From contig OY821744.1 in the NCBI GenBank assembly GCA_963682055.1, positions 4,097,001-4,161,000 of the forward strand: 64,000 nt of DNA, read 5' to 3'. The notes below the pieces were generated by a model. The model made no database searches, had not been told where the DNA came from, and saw nothing but the letters and a program-made list of their open reading frames with translations. A program made the position numbers and the translations under genes. Numbering within the stretch: the first letter of the stretch is position 1; each line of letters begins with the position of its first letter. Shown here piece by piece: positions 10,094 through 23,500 of this stretch. The DNA comes from Primula veris (Eukaryota > Streptophyta > Magnoliopsida > Ericales > Primulaceae).

Positions 10094-11444
10094 TTGTTGG
10101 GGGAGAGAGTAGTCGGTTTTCAATACATTGTTTTTGGGCCAGCTGTTGCAAAAGAAGGCTTCTACTTCAGTGGTAATGAGAAAGGTTGCATTAAAAAAAA
10201 AAAATGGGTCCTAAAAGAATATTGGGATTACACATATGCTATTAGCTTAGTCCTTGTGATTAGATGGTAAAATTTCATATTTGGAAAATTTAATAAACAT
10301 GCAACAGAATTAACAACCAAATATAAGCTTGAACACTTTTTGTTGTTCTTGTAATCAACCTTTTTGTGTGTGTAGAGAATGAACGTAACCGTCCAATCAT
10401 CCTTAACCGTCTAAACATCCAAACATACTTTGATCTGGAAAAACGCCCAGACACAAAATTAACAACCAAATATAAGCTTGAACACTTTGTGATAAATTGG
10501 TTATAAACTTGAGAAGAAACAATTACTTCTCCAAAAATGATAAAGCATCAAGAAGAACTTGCACCTTTTCTTACATTAGATAAATGATCACGAGGACTAA
10601 CTAAAAAAAAACTGAACATTATTTACTTAATTCTAATATTTGCTAAGCATCCAATCGTGCTCGTTACGACTGAAGTAGAAGCCCTCTTCTGTAACAGCTG
10701 CCAGCCTGCCAAGTAGCAATATTTCGGGACTCGTTTTACGTACCACAAAACTTTTAGACAACTTACCTTTAACTCTTTCAACTTTTTTGGGAGAGATATT
10801 TCAAACTTTTACACCAGTTTTGCAGTCTTATATTTGGCTGTAAAAGTTAAGAGCGATCGAGTGAATTGTTAGCATAAAATAATTAGTTACTGGATTGTGA
10901 AATTGATTACTCTGTTGACTTTGATAAAATGTGGTACAGCTGCTTGTCTTTATTCTAAACCATCAATACAAATTTAGCAACATTCAGTTAGTAACTTAGT
11001 AGCAAGTATAGATACAAGAAACTCTAGTAGCAAATGAACCTTTTTCTTCTTTTTTACTTAGTACAAAAAGTTTCAAGCAGTTGATTTGTAGCAACTATCA
11101 AAAATCTAAATTAGATGTTACTGCCTAAATCCATCCATTTTATTTGCATCAAGACACTCGCTAGTCGCTACAAGAAAAAGACAGATAAGCTACAGAACCA
11201 AAATCTGTGACGAATTGCGCAAAATCGTCTGCAAACAGGGTAATGCTTTCAAAAGAAACCGCAGAATTAAAAGAACTTCACTTCTTGTTTAAGCCTTCGG
11301 CCCAACTACACATAAAGATCATGATAACAAGCGCATAACAGATGTACTATAAAACTTAAGTAAATTTTGTTTAGACTTAGAAGCATGGATTACAGTGTTA
11401 TCCACAAATTTACACGGTTGCTAAACCCATTTATTCTCTAAGAA
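10094..11444. other. Intergenic and FATB-1 3' region
   Basis: No gene is visible. A 31-bp direct repeat containing AACAACCAAATATAAGCTTG occurs at 10309-10339 and 10458-10488. Roughly 11150-11444 probably includes the 3' UTR of the minus-strand thioesterase gene that ends at 11445. No clear poly-A signal stands out. Confidence 0.5.
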
Positions 11445-14433
11445 CTAAACAGCATTCACAAGATTGTTGGCTTGTTTTGGCCTCCATTCACTTCTTGCTT
11501 TCATGATCTCACGACCATTTTCTAGTTTAAGTAAATGTGAACACTCAATTGCAAAAGGATTGACAGATCCACCTCCTTTAGTATGGTCGGTAACAGTCGT
11601 CAATGATTTCAATATATTATCTTTGTGACATTCTCTTCTGTATTCCATGGTTATACGAGAAAGCTCATAATTTTCTAACAGAAACTTAGGCACACTCTGC
11701 AGAAACGACAAAAATAAAAATAATTAATCTTTCAAGATATATGGGAGAAATTTAAAAATGCAGGTAATAATATGACAAGTTTTCTGATCAGGATGAGCAA
11801 AAATAAACAGTTTGCAGGATCTTTTATATGGAGTTGATTTTGAAATTAAAAAACCATGTGAGTTCTTACGCCTACATGACGATTGCATTTGAGAGAGACA
11901 ACATTAAGGAATTGCTAACAAAGGAACTACCTCAAGGATCCATCCGATGTATTTGGAATTGTTAACACGTTGATAAAAGTCTAAATCGTTCCGTCTTGGC
12001 TGTCCATTCACAACCCAAAATTAATTAGTTTGTTTCATAAAGATCAAATGAGCTATTTCAGAATATAGTAACTTGAAGTGTTACATCTACCTTTAAATCA
12101 GGACAAATATAACCAGCTGTTGCTTCGTCGAGTTTTACTAGTTGCTTATTATCATCTTCAATAACCGGAGGCACATCTATCAGATAAGAGCCAACTTCAG
12201 CTTGTACTTCGTCTGGAATTCTACCTACTCTTCTTGTTTTTGTATTCATAGTTACCCAAATACTACAAATCCAAAATAAAGCCGAGTTTTTAATCTCTCT
12301 TGAATGGAGAAGCTACATTTTAAGCTTAGACAAAAGACGGAATTGTAAAGCAAAAGGAATTTGGTGAAATTAGGATATGTTAAATCTAACCTTGATGCTC
12401 TTACTAATGTTTCTCCTGTTTTGCAATTTTGAATAACTGCATCACGACGCATACAATTCTTACCTGCGACGGCACTCCAATTATCAATCTGTACGACGTC
12501 TTCACTGCAAGAAAATAAAAACAGTGACCGAAAATAAAAATTATTGTCTCGGACTATTCAAATCAATGCTGATATTGTGGTCTAAACGAACACCGTCCAA
12601 AAGTTTGGTAACTGACATGAAAAAGATAACCAGAAACTTGAACAACACATTAGTAACAGTATCTAAACTAACCATATTTTAAGTTGATTTATCAAATAAA
12701 TTAAAATTGTTAATATGGTGTTACCAAATAAAAATTTCAATAACCTAATTAAGGCTAGGCAGCTTTCACGCAGCAGTTTTGTCATCACTAATTGACTGTG
12801 TCAAAAAAAATTCAAAAATGAAGAGAACATGCAAATTACATGAATTTTTTTAATAAAAAAAAAAGTCTTTGCCGGAATTCGAATAAGTCGTTATTGTCAA
12901 TGACATGGTTGATACGTGTAAAAGATCCATATAGCAAATAACGTATACTGTGAAATCCACGTAATTAACAGCTGAAATAAGGACTTTTGGCTGTATATTT
13001 GTAACACTAAGACCAACTGTTACATGAAACCATATGCACTAAACCTTGTTCACAATCACAAAAAGAGACCAAGACAATTTATTCTCTAAAAAATAGAGAA
13101 AATAATGATCATTACGAGCATTATATTTCTAGTACGTAGTAAAAAACATTAAAATTGCAATTGTGCATTCTAGTTTGCTGAGTAAGAGATAAAAAGTACA
13201 ATACGATATGTAAATGTCTAAATATAAGAATAGTTTACGACTTACTAGGACGGATAACGATCTATCACAACTTGCACTCTACTCGCAACCCAAACGAGGT
13301 TCCCTTTACGCATCTCGGGAGTTGAACCCATCATATCTACTTCGAGTCCCATACCTTTAACGCTGTTGACGCCTGTTTCCTGAATACACGTGATCGAGAA
13401 AATCATAGGTTAATTAAAAAAATGTGTCGCACTACTTTACTGTAATTTTAAAAGAAAATTGTAGTACTTTATTAAGTCTTGACTAATTCATTTAGAGCGT
13501 ATTATGTAGCTTCCCCATATATTTGTTGTTCTACAACGACACGATTTGTTAGTATAACTGTGTCGCAACTGTAGATAGTATTTTCTTATAGATCGTTATA
13601 TATTTAACTTGAAATTCCTTGCTACTTAATGGTCATTTCGATCAAAAAATTTATGTTCGGATGTGCTTCCATTTATCGTTCGCTCCAATAAACTGTGAAT
13701 ATATGTCTCTTACATAAGTCACACTTCTAATATATGACGATTCAAAAGTATAATACGTTGTTTTTGATGATTTTTTAAAATTGTTCACATGTTCTTTTGC
13801 TCTATATAACAACAAATTTCCTAAGTTCCTGAATTACGTTAAAAATGCAGAAGCATATATTTTCTTGAATGACCGATGACTCGACGCGGGACATGCTGTA
13901 TTGCATTGCCAACGTGAATTTATCACGATATCTATATTTATGTTAACAATTTATATATAGCAACCTACAATCAGTGTGTAACTTTATAGAAAACAACAAG
14001 AGAGTTATACAAATAAAACCTGCTTCTATACCTGGAGTAGATTCATTAGCGTCTCCAATGAAATTTTGCCTGTAGCTCCAATTTCGTATGCTCTAACAGA
14101 ATAATGTTGCCGGAAAATCACAGAATTAGGAAGGTAGCTTCCTGAGACAAATTCTGTACCAACGGTGCGTTCAGAAGGTTTCTTTTGCATATTTCTTTCA
14201 AATGCCACATACTGCTTCTTAAGAATTATCATACTCGTCGAATCTTCATGATCTTCCGTCTTGAACTCGGAACTATTCAATTTTGAAGTGTTTTGCATAT
14301 TTAACTTCCATTTTAGCCCTTCATCATCAGAAGACTTTGGCAATGTCATACGAGGCGTTGATGTTCTAAAGCCAAAATTTGACCCCAGAGACTTTGCGAG
14401 AAAAAACGAGGAACTGATAGTTGCAGAAGTCAT
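11445..14433 (-). CDS. FATB-like acyl-ACP thioesterase paralogue lacking catalytic Asn and His
   Basis: Six exons (14433-14032, 13379-13246, 12504-12391, 12262-12091, 11999-11931, 11696-11445) join in frame to 380 residues with GT-AG introns and no stop. FATB enzymes release saturated fatty acids from acyl carrier protein in plastids. Family blocks are RQHYSVRAYEIGATGKIS, ETLMNLLQETGVNSVKGMGL, GSTPEMRKGNLVWV, GKNCMRRDAV and ITMEYRRECHKD. The catalytic loop, normally D-x-N-Q-H-V-N, reads DLDFYQRVNN: Asn is Tyr (TAT) and His is Arg (CGT). The Glu-Cys of EYRREC is kept. The N-terminus is Ser-rich, as in a plastid transit peptide, and lacks the hydrophobic segment usual in FATB (about 410 residues). 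The start is placed at MTSAT because the paralogue shares it and a splice acceptor lies 17 bases upstream. It may be a non-enzymatic paralogue or a young pseudogene with open frames. Confidence 0.85.
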
Positions 14434-14453
14434 GTTGAAGATTGAATAAACTG
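14434..14453 (-). other. 5' UTR exon edge and splice acceptor of FATB-1
   Basis: Directly upstream of the ATG the minus strand reads CAG (14453-14451) then TTTATTCAATCTTCAAC before the ATG, behind a T-rich tract. The paralogue has the same layout at 25012-25026. Both genes therefore seem to have an intron in the 5' UTR, as plant FATB genes often do. The first noncoding exon was not located. Confidence 0.55.
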
Positions 14454-14589
14454 CCCAAGAAAACAATAAAACACCTAAAAAAAAGATACTGATCAACTAT
14501 TGTGAAAGTCTATGTATGGTACTATATGCATATGTAGCAAGTGCATGCACATTAGTTGAGAATCGTTTGTATTTGATCTTAAGAAGTCC

Positions 14590-14813
14590 ATTTAATTATT
14601 CACTACAAAACTAAATGCAATTTTGACCGGTTTATAACTTTGTATCAAAATTGTCGAAATATTTTTTTTTTTTAAATCTAATCATAAAATTTAACATTTG
14701 AACTATATGATTAACTTTTGAAAAAATTTATTCCGACAATTTTGATATAAAATCTTGTCCAGTCAAAATTGCTCGTAGTTTCATAGTGAAAAAAAAAATA
14801 GTAACGGATGGAG
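14590..14813. mobile_element. Stowaway-like MITE (copy a), left end decayed
   Basis: The right end is ACGGATGGAG before TA, the reverse of the CTCCATCCGT Stowaway end. Internally it has inverted copies of TTTGTATCAAAATTGTCG. The left tip has lost the CTCC end. It is related to copies at 15609, 29695 and 43540. Confidence 0.65.
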
Positions 14814-14820
14814 TAGTTAA

Positions 14821-15241
14821 TATGACTTGTATTCACAACAAGACATTGATGTTTTTACATTCAAAGTTAAATTCCGTTACCTTTTTAAGCCGCACCAAAG
14901 CAAAGAGGGAGAGTGAAAGAAATAGAAATAAGGGAATGAGATAAATTATGATATTAGGTGAGCAACATACAACATTAATTAAGCTATGCTTATTTATAGG
15001 TGTCACAAAGCTTTCATTTGATACAGAATATAACTAAATTTCAAATATTTTCCCCCTATTTTGAGCTGTTGGGACAAGGAGAATGGGTCAGAATTCAAAG
15101 ACATGAAGCAATATTGAAGGGCAAGTCATGAATTCTTTCTATTTTTTTGAAAGCTATATTTTTAGCATGATCGAGTTATCACTTAGTTTAATGTGTGACA
15201 AAAGAAGTAATTACTTTTTCTTAACAGTCGTTTAAACGTGC
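14821..15241. other. Spacer after FATB-1
   Basis: Nothing with coding character is seen. The first noncoding exon or promoter of the minus-strand FATB-1 gene may lie here, but I cannot place it. Confidence 0.4.
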
Positions 15242-15469
15242 TTTGACAATAAAGATACATAAATAGCTTTAAAATATTGTTTACACCAGTAATTACATGT
15301 CTACATTCAGATTTTACTAGGGACCTGTTCATTTAATTATGTTAAATTTGCTCACGTGATTTGACAATAAAGATATAGAAATAGCTTTAAAATTTTGTTT
15401 ACACCAGTAATTACATGTCTACATTCAGATTTCACTAGGGACCTGTTCATTTAATTATGTTAAATTTGA
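15242..15469. repeat. Tandem duplication, period 118 bp
   Basis: 15242-15350 and 15360-15469 are near-identical; both begin TTTGACAATAAAGATA and end GTTAAATTTG, with a few substitutions. This is a simple local duplication without coding content. Confidence 0.85.
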
Positions 15470-15608
15470 GGGTTTATATTGCGTCTATCTAATAGTAAGA
15501 TTGATATTCCTAATTTTAGAAAAAAAAAATCGATTACTTACAAAATTTGTCATGCCAATTAAATAGCTAATCAGAATGTCAACTGATGAAACAAGATTTT
15601 AAATTTTA

Positions 15609-15840
15609 CTCCATCCGTTCTTATTTAATTGTCCATTATGAAAATACGTACAATTTTGATCGGTCAAGAACATGTATCAAAATTGTCGAAATAAATTTTT
15701 TTTAAAGTTGGTCATATGTTTCAAATGTTAAATTCTATGATTAGATTTTTTAAAAAATTATTTCGATAATTTTGATATAATTTATAAGACGGTCAAAATT
15801 ATACGTAGTTTCATAGTAAATAATTAAATAAGAACGGATG
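15609..15840. mobile_element. Stowaway MITE (copy b), complete
   Basis: The 232-bp element starts CTCCATCCGTTCTTATTTAA and ends with the inverse, TTAAATAAGAACGGATG. It is flanked by TA on both sides (15607-15608, 15841-15842). It contains inverted ATCAAAATTGTCGAAAT blocks shared with copies a and c. It has no coding content. Confidence 0.85.
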
Positions 15841-16019
15841 TATTAATCAATAATCACTGCTTATTAACTCTCCAAAGTTTTGCAATAATTGTGGGTCCCC
15901 AACGTTAACTTGTGGAAGTTAAACACTTACAAACAGATTAAGTGTCTAATTGGACAGATTATTATAAATAATAATAAAATGGGCTTATGTTTTGTGTACA
16001 CGCCTTTTAATTAATACAG

Positions 16020-16207
16020 ATGGTAATGGTACAAATCACGCCACGTAATAAAAACTAAACCTACTAAAAACCCAAATAAATATATTGGAACCATAGTTTG
16101 AGTCTACCCTAAATTTAATTAATATTAATTAAAAAAAATTTATTTTTTATTTTTATTTTTAGTAGATTGAATTTTTATTACGTGACGTGACTTATACCAT
16201 ATCTCAC
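16020..16207. mobile_element. Foldback MITE, hAT-like, 8-bp target duplication
   Basis: The 188-bp inverted-repeat element pairs GGTACAAATCACGCCACGTA with TACGTGACGTGACTTATACC. The 8-mer TAATACAG flanks both sides (16012-16019 and 16208-16215), as in hAT-type insertions. The centre is AT-rich. The left tip is a few bases shorter than the right tip. Confidence 0.75.
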
Positions 16208-16820
16208 TAATACAGCCGCCGTCTGCATCAAGCAGACAGCGTATGTATTTATCAGATGTCAATAAAATGTCTAATTGGACAAAGCCCGATTATGATGGAC
16301 CAAACAAGATAAAATTAAGCTTTTTTTCAACTTTACAAATTCAATGACCCTAGGGCCTAGGCTATATTTCCTTTCACGAAAACAAATCAAATTCAACTCT
16401 CAATAAATAGTTGGGCACTATAATATTAATACGGCTGATTATAAAAGAGAATATTATTATGCCGGTTGATTGTTAAAATGATAAAAGGAATTATTAATAT
16501 TATGCAGGCCTTTCACCAAAAATAAAATAAAAATAAAAGGAAAATATCAAAATTATGTAGCAAGTTTTTGAATTAGCATATTATTCTATTTTAATTACCC
16601 TATGTACGTAGAAACTAAAAGGTGGATACTTATAAGCTATAACAATCACTTTCTTAGCAAATAAAGATTGTTTGTGTGAAAATATACAAATAGGACTAAA
16701 ATTAACCCAAAAAGCATACATATAGTTTAATATAAAGTTATGTACGTTCACGGTTAACCGTGAAAAGACTCGTCTCCTTAGCAAATTAAGTAAAAAGGAT
16801 AAGGAAGTACTTTTTAGTGA

Positions 16821-16930
16821 ATTTGGTTTTTAAAGTGATACAAAATTTATTAGTATATTTGATTTTTAAAGTGATATAAAAAGGATAAATATTTGGTTTT
16901 TAAAGTGATACAAAATTTATTAGTATATTT
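16821..16930. repeat. Short tandem duplication
   Basis: A 40-bp block beginning ATTTGGTTTTTAAAGTGATA occurs at 16821-16860 and 16891-16930. A partial copy lies between them at 16861-16880. Confidence 0.8.
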
Positions 16931-19210
16931 TTATGTGTGTTTTCATAGTATATTAATTATTGTGGTATTAAGTCATTTCGAACTTATATATATCAAACAC
17001 AGACAAAACTTATAAAAATCAAAAGCACTTTTCCACCAGACGCTAATTTTTTTTAAAGTACTTTTTATATAAGTCACTTTTCAACAACACTTTTTCAGAC
17101 AACACTTTTTAGGAAATCACTTGATTTTCAAACAGCACCTAAATAAAAAGATAACAAAAGTACTTTTTAGTTTATCACTTATCTTTATGCAACTTACCAT
17201 TTTGTCACAGGTCATAATGAACATATGAATGCTAATTATTTGACTTGACCAGAATATCAAAAACGGCAAGTATGTAAATCGAAGTTGACACATTAATTTA
17301 AGAAATAAAAGGCGGCATATAACTTTACTTCAAAGAAAACACTAAGACCTACGTTTGGTGGCGGGATCGATATAGTGCCGGACTATAAATACATTCCGGA
17401 TTGAGATTAGATAATGAAAGTGAGAGTAGACGTAGTCTCGGGATTACGAATATCACATGATCCCCGTTGTATTGCAATGGTCATTTGTTAGCATTAACTT
17501 TTGATGGTCTAGAAATTTTCCCACAAATAAAACGAATTACGAGTATGACAATCAAAAAAACAATCAAGAAAAAATGATTGATTAAGTTGTTAATTTTATT
17601 TCTAGACCATTTAAAATATCAAAAGAAGAAAAGAGAGTAAAAATGGTTTGTGGGAAAAAAATACCCAACTTTACCAACTCTCGGCTAAACGTATCGATGA
17701 TCTATAAATTGTCAAACAATTTCAGTTTCCAAACTTGTAAAAACCAAAAGTAAAATGAATTATACTATCACAGTTTGGTTCGAGCATTTCAAAATTTTAA
17801 AAAAAAAAAAAAAAAAAAACTGTTCAGTTTCTTGTGTTTTTGAACACCCTAACTGTAATTTGAAATAGTTCACCCGCCCCCCTCTTCGACTAATTTAATT
17901 TTACTTTTTTTTCTTAAAACATTCACAATAATTAGGTTAATTTTAACAATATTAAATTTGACACAACATCATTTAATTGCACGTTAAATGACACATGTGT
18001 AACTTAAATTTAACTTTCACATTAGTGTATTAACTTAATAAAGTTATCTAATTTTAATTAAAATTAATTATTAATTAAAATCTCATTAATTAGTCATTTT
18101 GTAAATCCATATAAAATAGAAACTAAAATAGTAATAGTTGAAATAGAGTTCACGTTTAAATTAATGACATTTTGCCACATCATCAATTAACAACATTAAA
18201 AATATTGTTATCTTTAACAAATTTTTTAACATATATAAAGATAACACATGATTTAACATAACTAATAGAGACAAAAAATTATATTTTTAGCTAAATATTT
18301 TAGTTAACAATAGAGATAACAATACTATTGTAGATGATTTTAATAAAGTTACACGTCATTGTAATGTTTAGCATTTATTCATTCCATCCGGTGGTATAAT
18401 TTTGTATTAGATTCAACTTTAGCTTTTATACATTATATTATTTACTTTTTACCATTTTATACATCATACTATCAAACTTATTTAATTAGTACACAATACT
18501 ATTACTTTTTGGATTTTATACAATTTCGTCCAATAAAATTAAAAATTCCGTCTAAAAAAATGTAGTAATAAAATAATCGATCATTTGCCCTAAAATCCAA
18601 GATAGATTTGAAATTTTAAACGGATTTGCACATAATTAATTTGTGCTATGAAATTAACATTATGTTTGACGTCAATAGACTACATGGATTAAGTTATGCA
18701 ACTGATATTCCAAAAGAAAAAATATGGATGTAATATGTGAAAGTCAAGTAAGTAGAAATTATTTTATGAAAATGAATAAAATCACCGAAAAATGATAGTA
18801 TGATGTACTAATTAAATAATTTGTTTTTACGGTGTATAAAATCACAAAAAATCAATAGTATGATGTACTAATTAAAGATGTAACGATTCTAACAAAAAGG
18901 GTCATATTTACTTAATCTTGTAAAAAAAAAAAAAGATTTTTCGCATGAAAGTATGCATAGCCGGAAAAAATACATAAGCCGGTCGCTTTGAGCGCCGATC
19001 TTAAGTTTTCAAATACCGTAATTGATAGCCTTCTTAAAATCACTTTTGCATTTTAACTAGAAAGGGATCCATCTTCACATTGTCAAGACATAAATACGCA
19101 CAAAATTAAATAAAAGTATTAAAATAGAAATAGACATTGTGGTTAATCAATAGATCCTTGAGGTCGTTATCCTGTCACAAGTATAAAGAAGAAAGGGAAA
19201 CTAAAATATA
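16931..19210. other. AT-rich spacer between FATB genes
   Basis: No gene is visible. An A20 run lies near 17800. Inverted copies of a GATAGTATGATGTACTAATT block occur (about 18460-18500 against 18795-18875), which suggests a decayed foldback element without clear ends. Confidence 0.5.
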
Positions 19211-19505
19211 CTCCTCGTTTTTCGAAATAAGTGTTATTTATTCTATTTTGATACGTTATAAAATAAGTGTACACTTTTATTTTTTAGTAAATTTACTATT
19301 TTTTATCTTTTGAAATATTTATTTTTGGTAGTTAAATTATATCAAATTTACAACTATAATCTCATATTATAAGTAAAAATGGTTTTTGTTTGAAAATTTT
19401 GACCTTTTCATGCTTTTTTTTTTTTTGGAATTTTAAATGAAATTGGTTCAAATATTTAAATAGCACAACTTTCAAAACATGACACAATATTATATTGGTA
19501 CGGAG
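19211..19505. mobile_element. Possible Stowaway-like MITE (copy f)
   Basis: The left end is CTCCTCGTTTTTCGAAATAA after TA; the right end is TACGGAG before TA. Inner sequences do not pair well, and the right end lies inside the 329-bp repeat that starts at 19441. Two separate MITE fragments are equally possible. Confidence 0.4.
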
Positions 19506-20085
19506 TAAGTATATACATAATGCTATTACGAATATATCAAACATTACCGACATAGTGCCCCAATCATGATGTACAAATCAATTTTTAAATGCCACAACAT
19601 TAAACGTCCAAGTTGAAATTTCACTATAATTTATGCAACCACTTGGTGTGTTAACATAGTCTCTAAGCAAACACATACACGTCGACTATTTACATATGAG
19701 TTATGATATATGTAAAGACTTTTTGACACAGTTATACAAAGTTTACTATTTGATCAATGTATTTTGATAAATTGGTTCAAATACTTAAATAATAGCACAG
19801 TTTTCGAAACAGAACACTTATATTGAGACATAGGGAATATATACATTATGTTATTAGGAATATATCAAAGATTACCTAAAACATAGTGCCCCAATCACAA
19901 TGTACAAATCAATTTTTGGAAACCATAACATTAAACGTCGAAGTTGAAATTGCACTATAATTTATGCAACCACTTGGTATGTTAACAGAGTCTCTAAGCT
20001 AACACATACACGTCGACTATTTACATATGGGTGATAGGTATAAACTTTTTGACACACTTATACAGAGTTTACCATTGATCAATAT
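19441..20085. repeat. Tandem duplication, period 329 bp
   Basis: Both units start AATTGGTTCAAATA and share CATAGTGCCCCAATCA, ACGTCGACTATTTACATATG and further blocks. They run from 19441-19769 and 19770 to about 20085 with roughly 10-15% differences by eye. The repeat lies downstream of FATB-2 and has no coding content. Confidence 0.85.
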
Positions 20086-20510
20086 ACATCGAGGAAGGTC
20101 AATAGACCGTTGCAACAATGTGTCAAGAAGTCTATCCATATCATTACCTATAAAAATAAGCACATGATTTTTCTATGATCGAATCCAATTAGATGTGAAA
20201 ACGTTGAATTGAAATTAAAGGGAAAAACATAGATAGTCAAAAGAGTGGGTCGTAACAAAGCTCTGGCTCATCTCAAAGTTTCACAAGTCGAAGGAACTCA
20301 AGTTTGAGAATTTTAAACTCTCATGAATCGAACCCTAACAAAAATTGAAGGTCAAGCTGTCATGGAGAGAACCAAATACGATCAAGACAAAACTAAACCT
20401 CGAAATCATATAACAAGCAGATCAAGCAAAAAAACTTGAGCAATTTTCTCTAAAAGTACAAAATTTACAAAACTACTCACGCTTTTGGAAATTATGCTGC
20501 TATGCTTCTA

Positions 20511-23500
20511 TTAATACGAAACAACATTAAAAAGATTATTGGCTTGTTTGGGCTTCCATTCACTTCTTGCTTTCATAATCTCTAGGCCATTTTCAAGTTT
20601 AAGCAAATGAGAACACTTTATGTCAACGGGATCTACATAGCCACCTCCTTCAGTGGAGCCTGTTACAGTCGTTAAAGATTTCAACACTTCACTTTTATGG
20701 CATTCTTTAATGTACTCCATCGTTATACGAGAAAGCTCGTGATCCTCCAAAAGTAACCTTGGTACGCTCTGAACAGAAACAAAATATATGCCGTTAATAA
20801 AACATTGTACTATGCTTTTATAAATTACGAGGATCGTTACAGGAAATTAAATTTGGCACTCTATAAAAATAATTTCCCCTTAGGTCTACAACTTAACTTG
20901 TACATTGACTTTTAATTAGAAGTTCCAAATGATCAAATGGCTTTTTTTTTGACAAAAGAGAGACTTTATGCAACATATTTTATACAATATATGTAAAAAC
21001 TAAAATAATAGTTTGAACACTGTTTGGTTTTCACAATGAGTAATTTGAAAGTTCTACAAAACTAAAGAAAAGGGATACGGTATCGGCTTCATATTTGAAC
21101 AAAGAGTTTTTAAGGAACATTTGTAAAACATCAATGTAACTGTAGAAATCAAAGGAACTACCTCGAGAATCCACTCAATATATTTCGTACTGTTAACATG
21201 CTGATTTAAGTCTAAATCGCTTCGTCTTGGCTGTTGATTCACAAAACAAAATTCTATCAGCTGCTTAACATTTAACAATTTAACATGGCATGTTAGGTTT
21301 GTGATAACAATTAATGTAATCCCTCTAGTTCAACAACTTCAAGTATATATGTACCTTTAAATCGGGACAAATATACCCTGCTGTTGATTCGTCGAGTTTC
21401 AGTAGTTCTTTACTGTCATCTTTAACGACTGCAGGTACATCTCTCAGATAACGGCCCACTTCAGCTCTCACTTCTTCCGGAATTCTGCCTATTTTTCGTG
21501 TTTCCGCATTCATAGTCGTCAAAATACTGCAATTCGAAAAGGAAAAAAATACGTATTAATCTTTCAACTAAGTTTATATTTATTTAAGCTTGATCAAACT
21601 AGTTACTAATTTATAGTTGTATATAATAAGATTATAAGGAAATTTTTTAGTGGTACTTCAAAAACATTGTAAAATTAAAAACATGTTGAATTTTACCTCG
21701 ATGCGCTCAGTAAAGTTTTTCCTGTTTTACAGTCCCGAATAACTGCATCACGCCGCATACAATTCTTTCCCGCCATGACAATCCAGCTATCAACTTGCAC
21801 AACATTATCGCTGCAACACATGGAGGATAAAAATGAAATTTGATAATAGATATTTCCTACCTAGACCTACAAAGTATTAGTAGTACATTGTTACACATCA
21901 CACCATTCATTATTGTTTGGATATTTAACTGAGGTATTTCCAGTCTTGTCTTTAATATAGTTCCAAAACCATACCTAAAAGCTTGCTTAATTTCAGTTTT
22001 CAAAGAAAACACTGAAGTTAAACGAAAAATGAGTTGTCTTTCACTGATTTACCGACAAAGTTATACTGTTTTAGTAGTAGTTCGTAACACATCACACCAT
22101 TTGTTATTGTTTGATTTTTCACCAAGGTTACTCAATTTCTATTTTCATAAGAAACAAACAATAATGTTAAACGAAAAATGATTTGTCTTTCCCCGGAATT
22201 TACCCCGAATTTATACTTCGCGCTATGCGGCAAAGGTGAATTGGAGGGATAATTGATCTCTTTCTAATTGGCTGTAATTTTGGGAATCTCTTTCTGAACT
22301 TCCAAACTTAGTGTAGCCGATTCAGTGTAAAGCCCCGGTATTACCCGTATATACATAAATCAGTTCTCATTTTACAATGAAAAACATCTCATTACATGCA
22401 CATAAATGTTAAAAGGAAATCCGTAATTTTTGTGATTTCTTCACCGTATTTGTCCTTTCCCACTTTATAACACATGGAAATGCAAGCTGTTTTCTACTTT
22501 TTATTAGCATTACCATGAATACAAGCAGGGGGAAGCTAAGTGGGGACGATCGGGTGCCACGGCACCCCCCATAATTTTAGAAATCCCAAGTGACGCAATT
22601 TTTTTTTAGTACAATTTCTTTTTAGGTGTAGATTTGTTACCCCCATAAAAATATGTTACTTGTACATATATTTTGGCACCCCCCATTTACACATCCTGGC
22701 TTCGCCCCTGATTATACAAGTTTTCCATAATATTATTAATAATGTTTTCGACTAATGGGTTCAATTAACTTGATAATAAAAATGAAAAATTACTAACTAC
22801 GGTATTCCTTGAGCCAATATCTTATATGTACTTTAGAATTAAAAGTTTTTGCAACTAATAAGGGAAGCAGTTGGAAGTTATATAGCAACAGCGATCTTAG
22901 TTGGCTCTTTTGATGTATACTAGGAAAAAGAAATGATAATGTCTGAACTCCTATGATTCATTTAGGGTGTTATTGACGTCATCAGAATTAGTTACGGACA
23001 TGCTTGTATTCATGCACTATTTTTCCTTTTTAAATCTAGTGTTATTATACAAAAAACTGCACAAACTTTTGTCTGTGTCAAACTACAGATAAAAAAATGA
23101 CCACAACATGAACAACATATATAATATGATCAGCCTTTAAAATATTTTGTTATTGTGGAATCGCTAAGAGATGGTAAGAGACAAGCATTAGGTAGAAAAA
23201 TGAGACGGCTTAGACAAAAAATGGTCTAATTATTTAATTGGGGAACGGTATACATATCCGTACTTGTTTAATACTAGAATGGACTTGCCTGTCATGAAGC
23301 AAACAAATATTATAACTTGCCACTTGCACAATAAGTGGTATTATATACTCTGCAAATCTTTGTTAATCTATTAAATTTAAGTTTATCAACAGGGCCGGAT
23401 GACTAGCATGTATTTAAATATCTATTATTTGACGACCATGATTTCAATTCATTACCCACTTAAGCCAAAAGAATAATTAACCACCATTGCATAGAAATGA

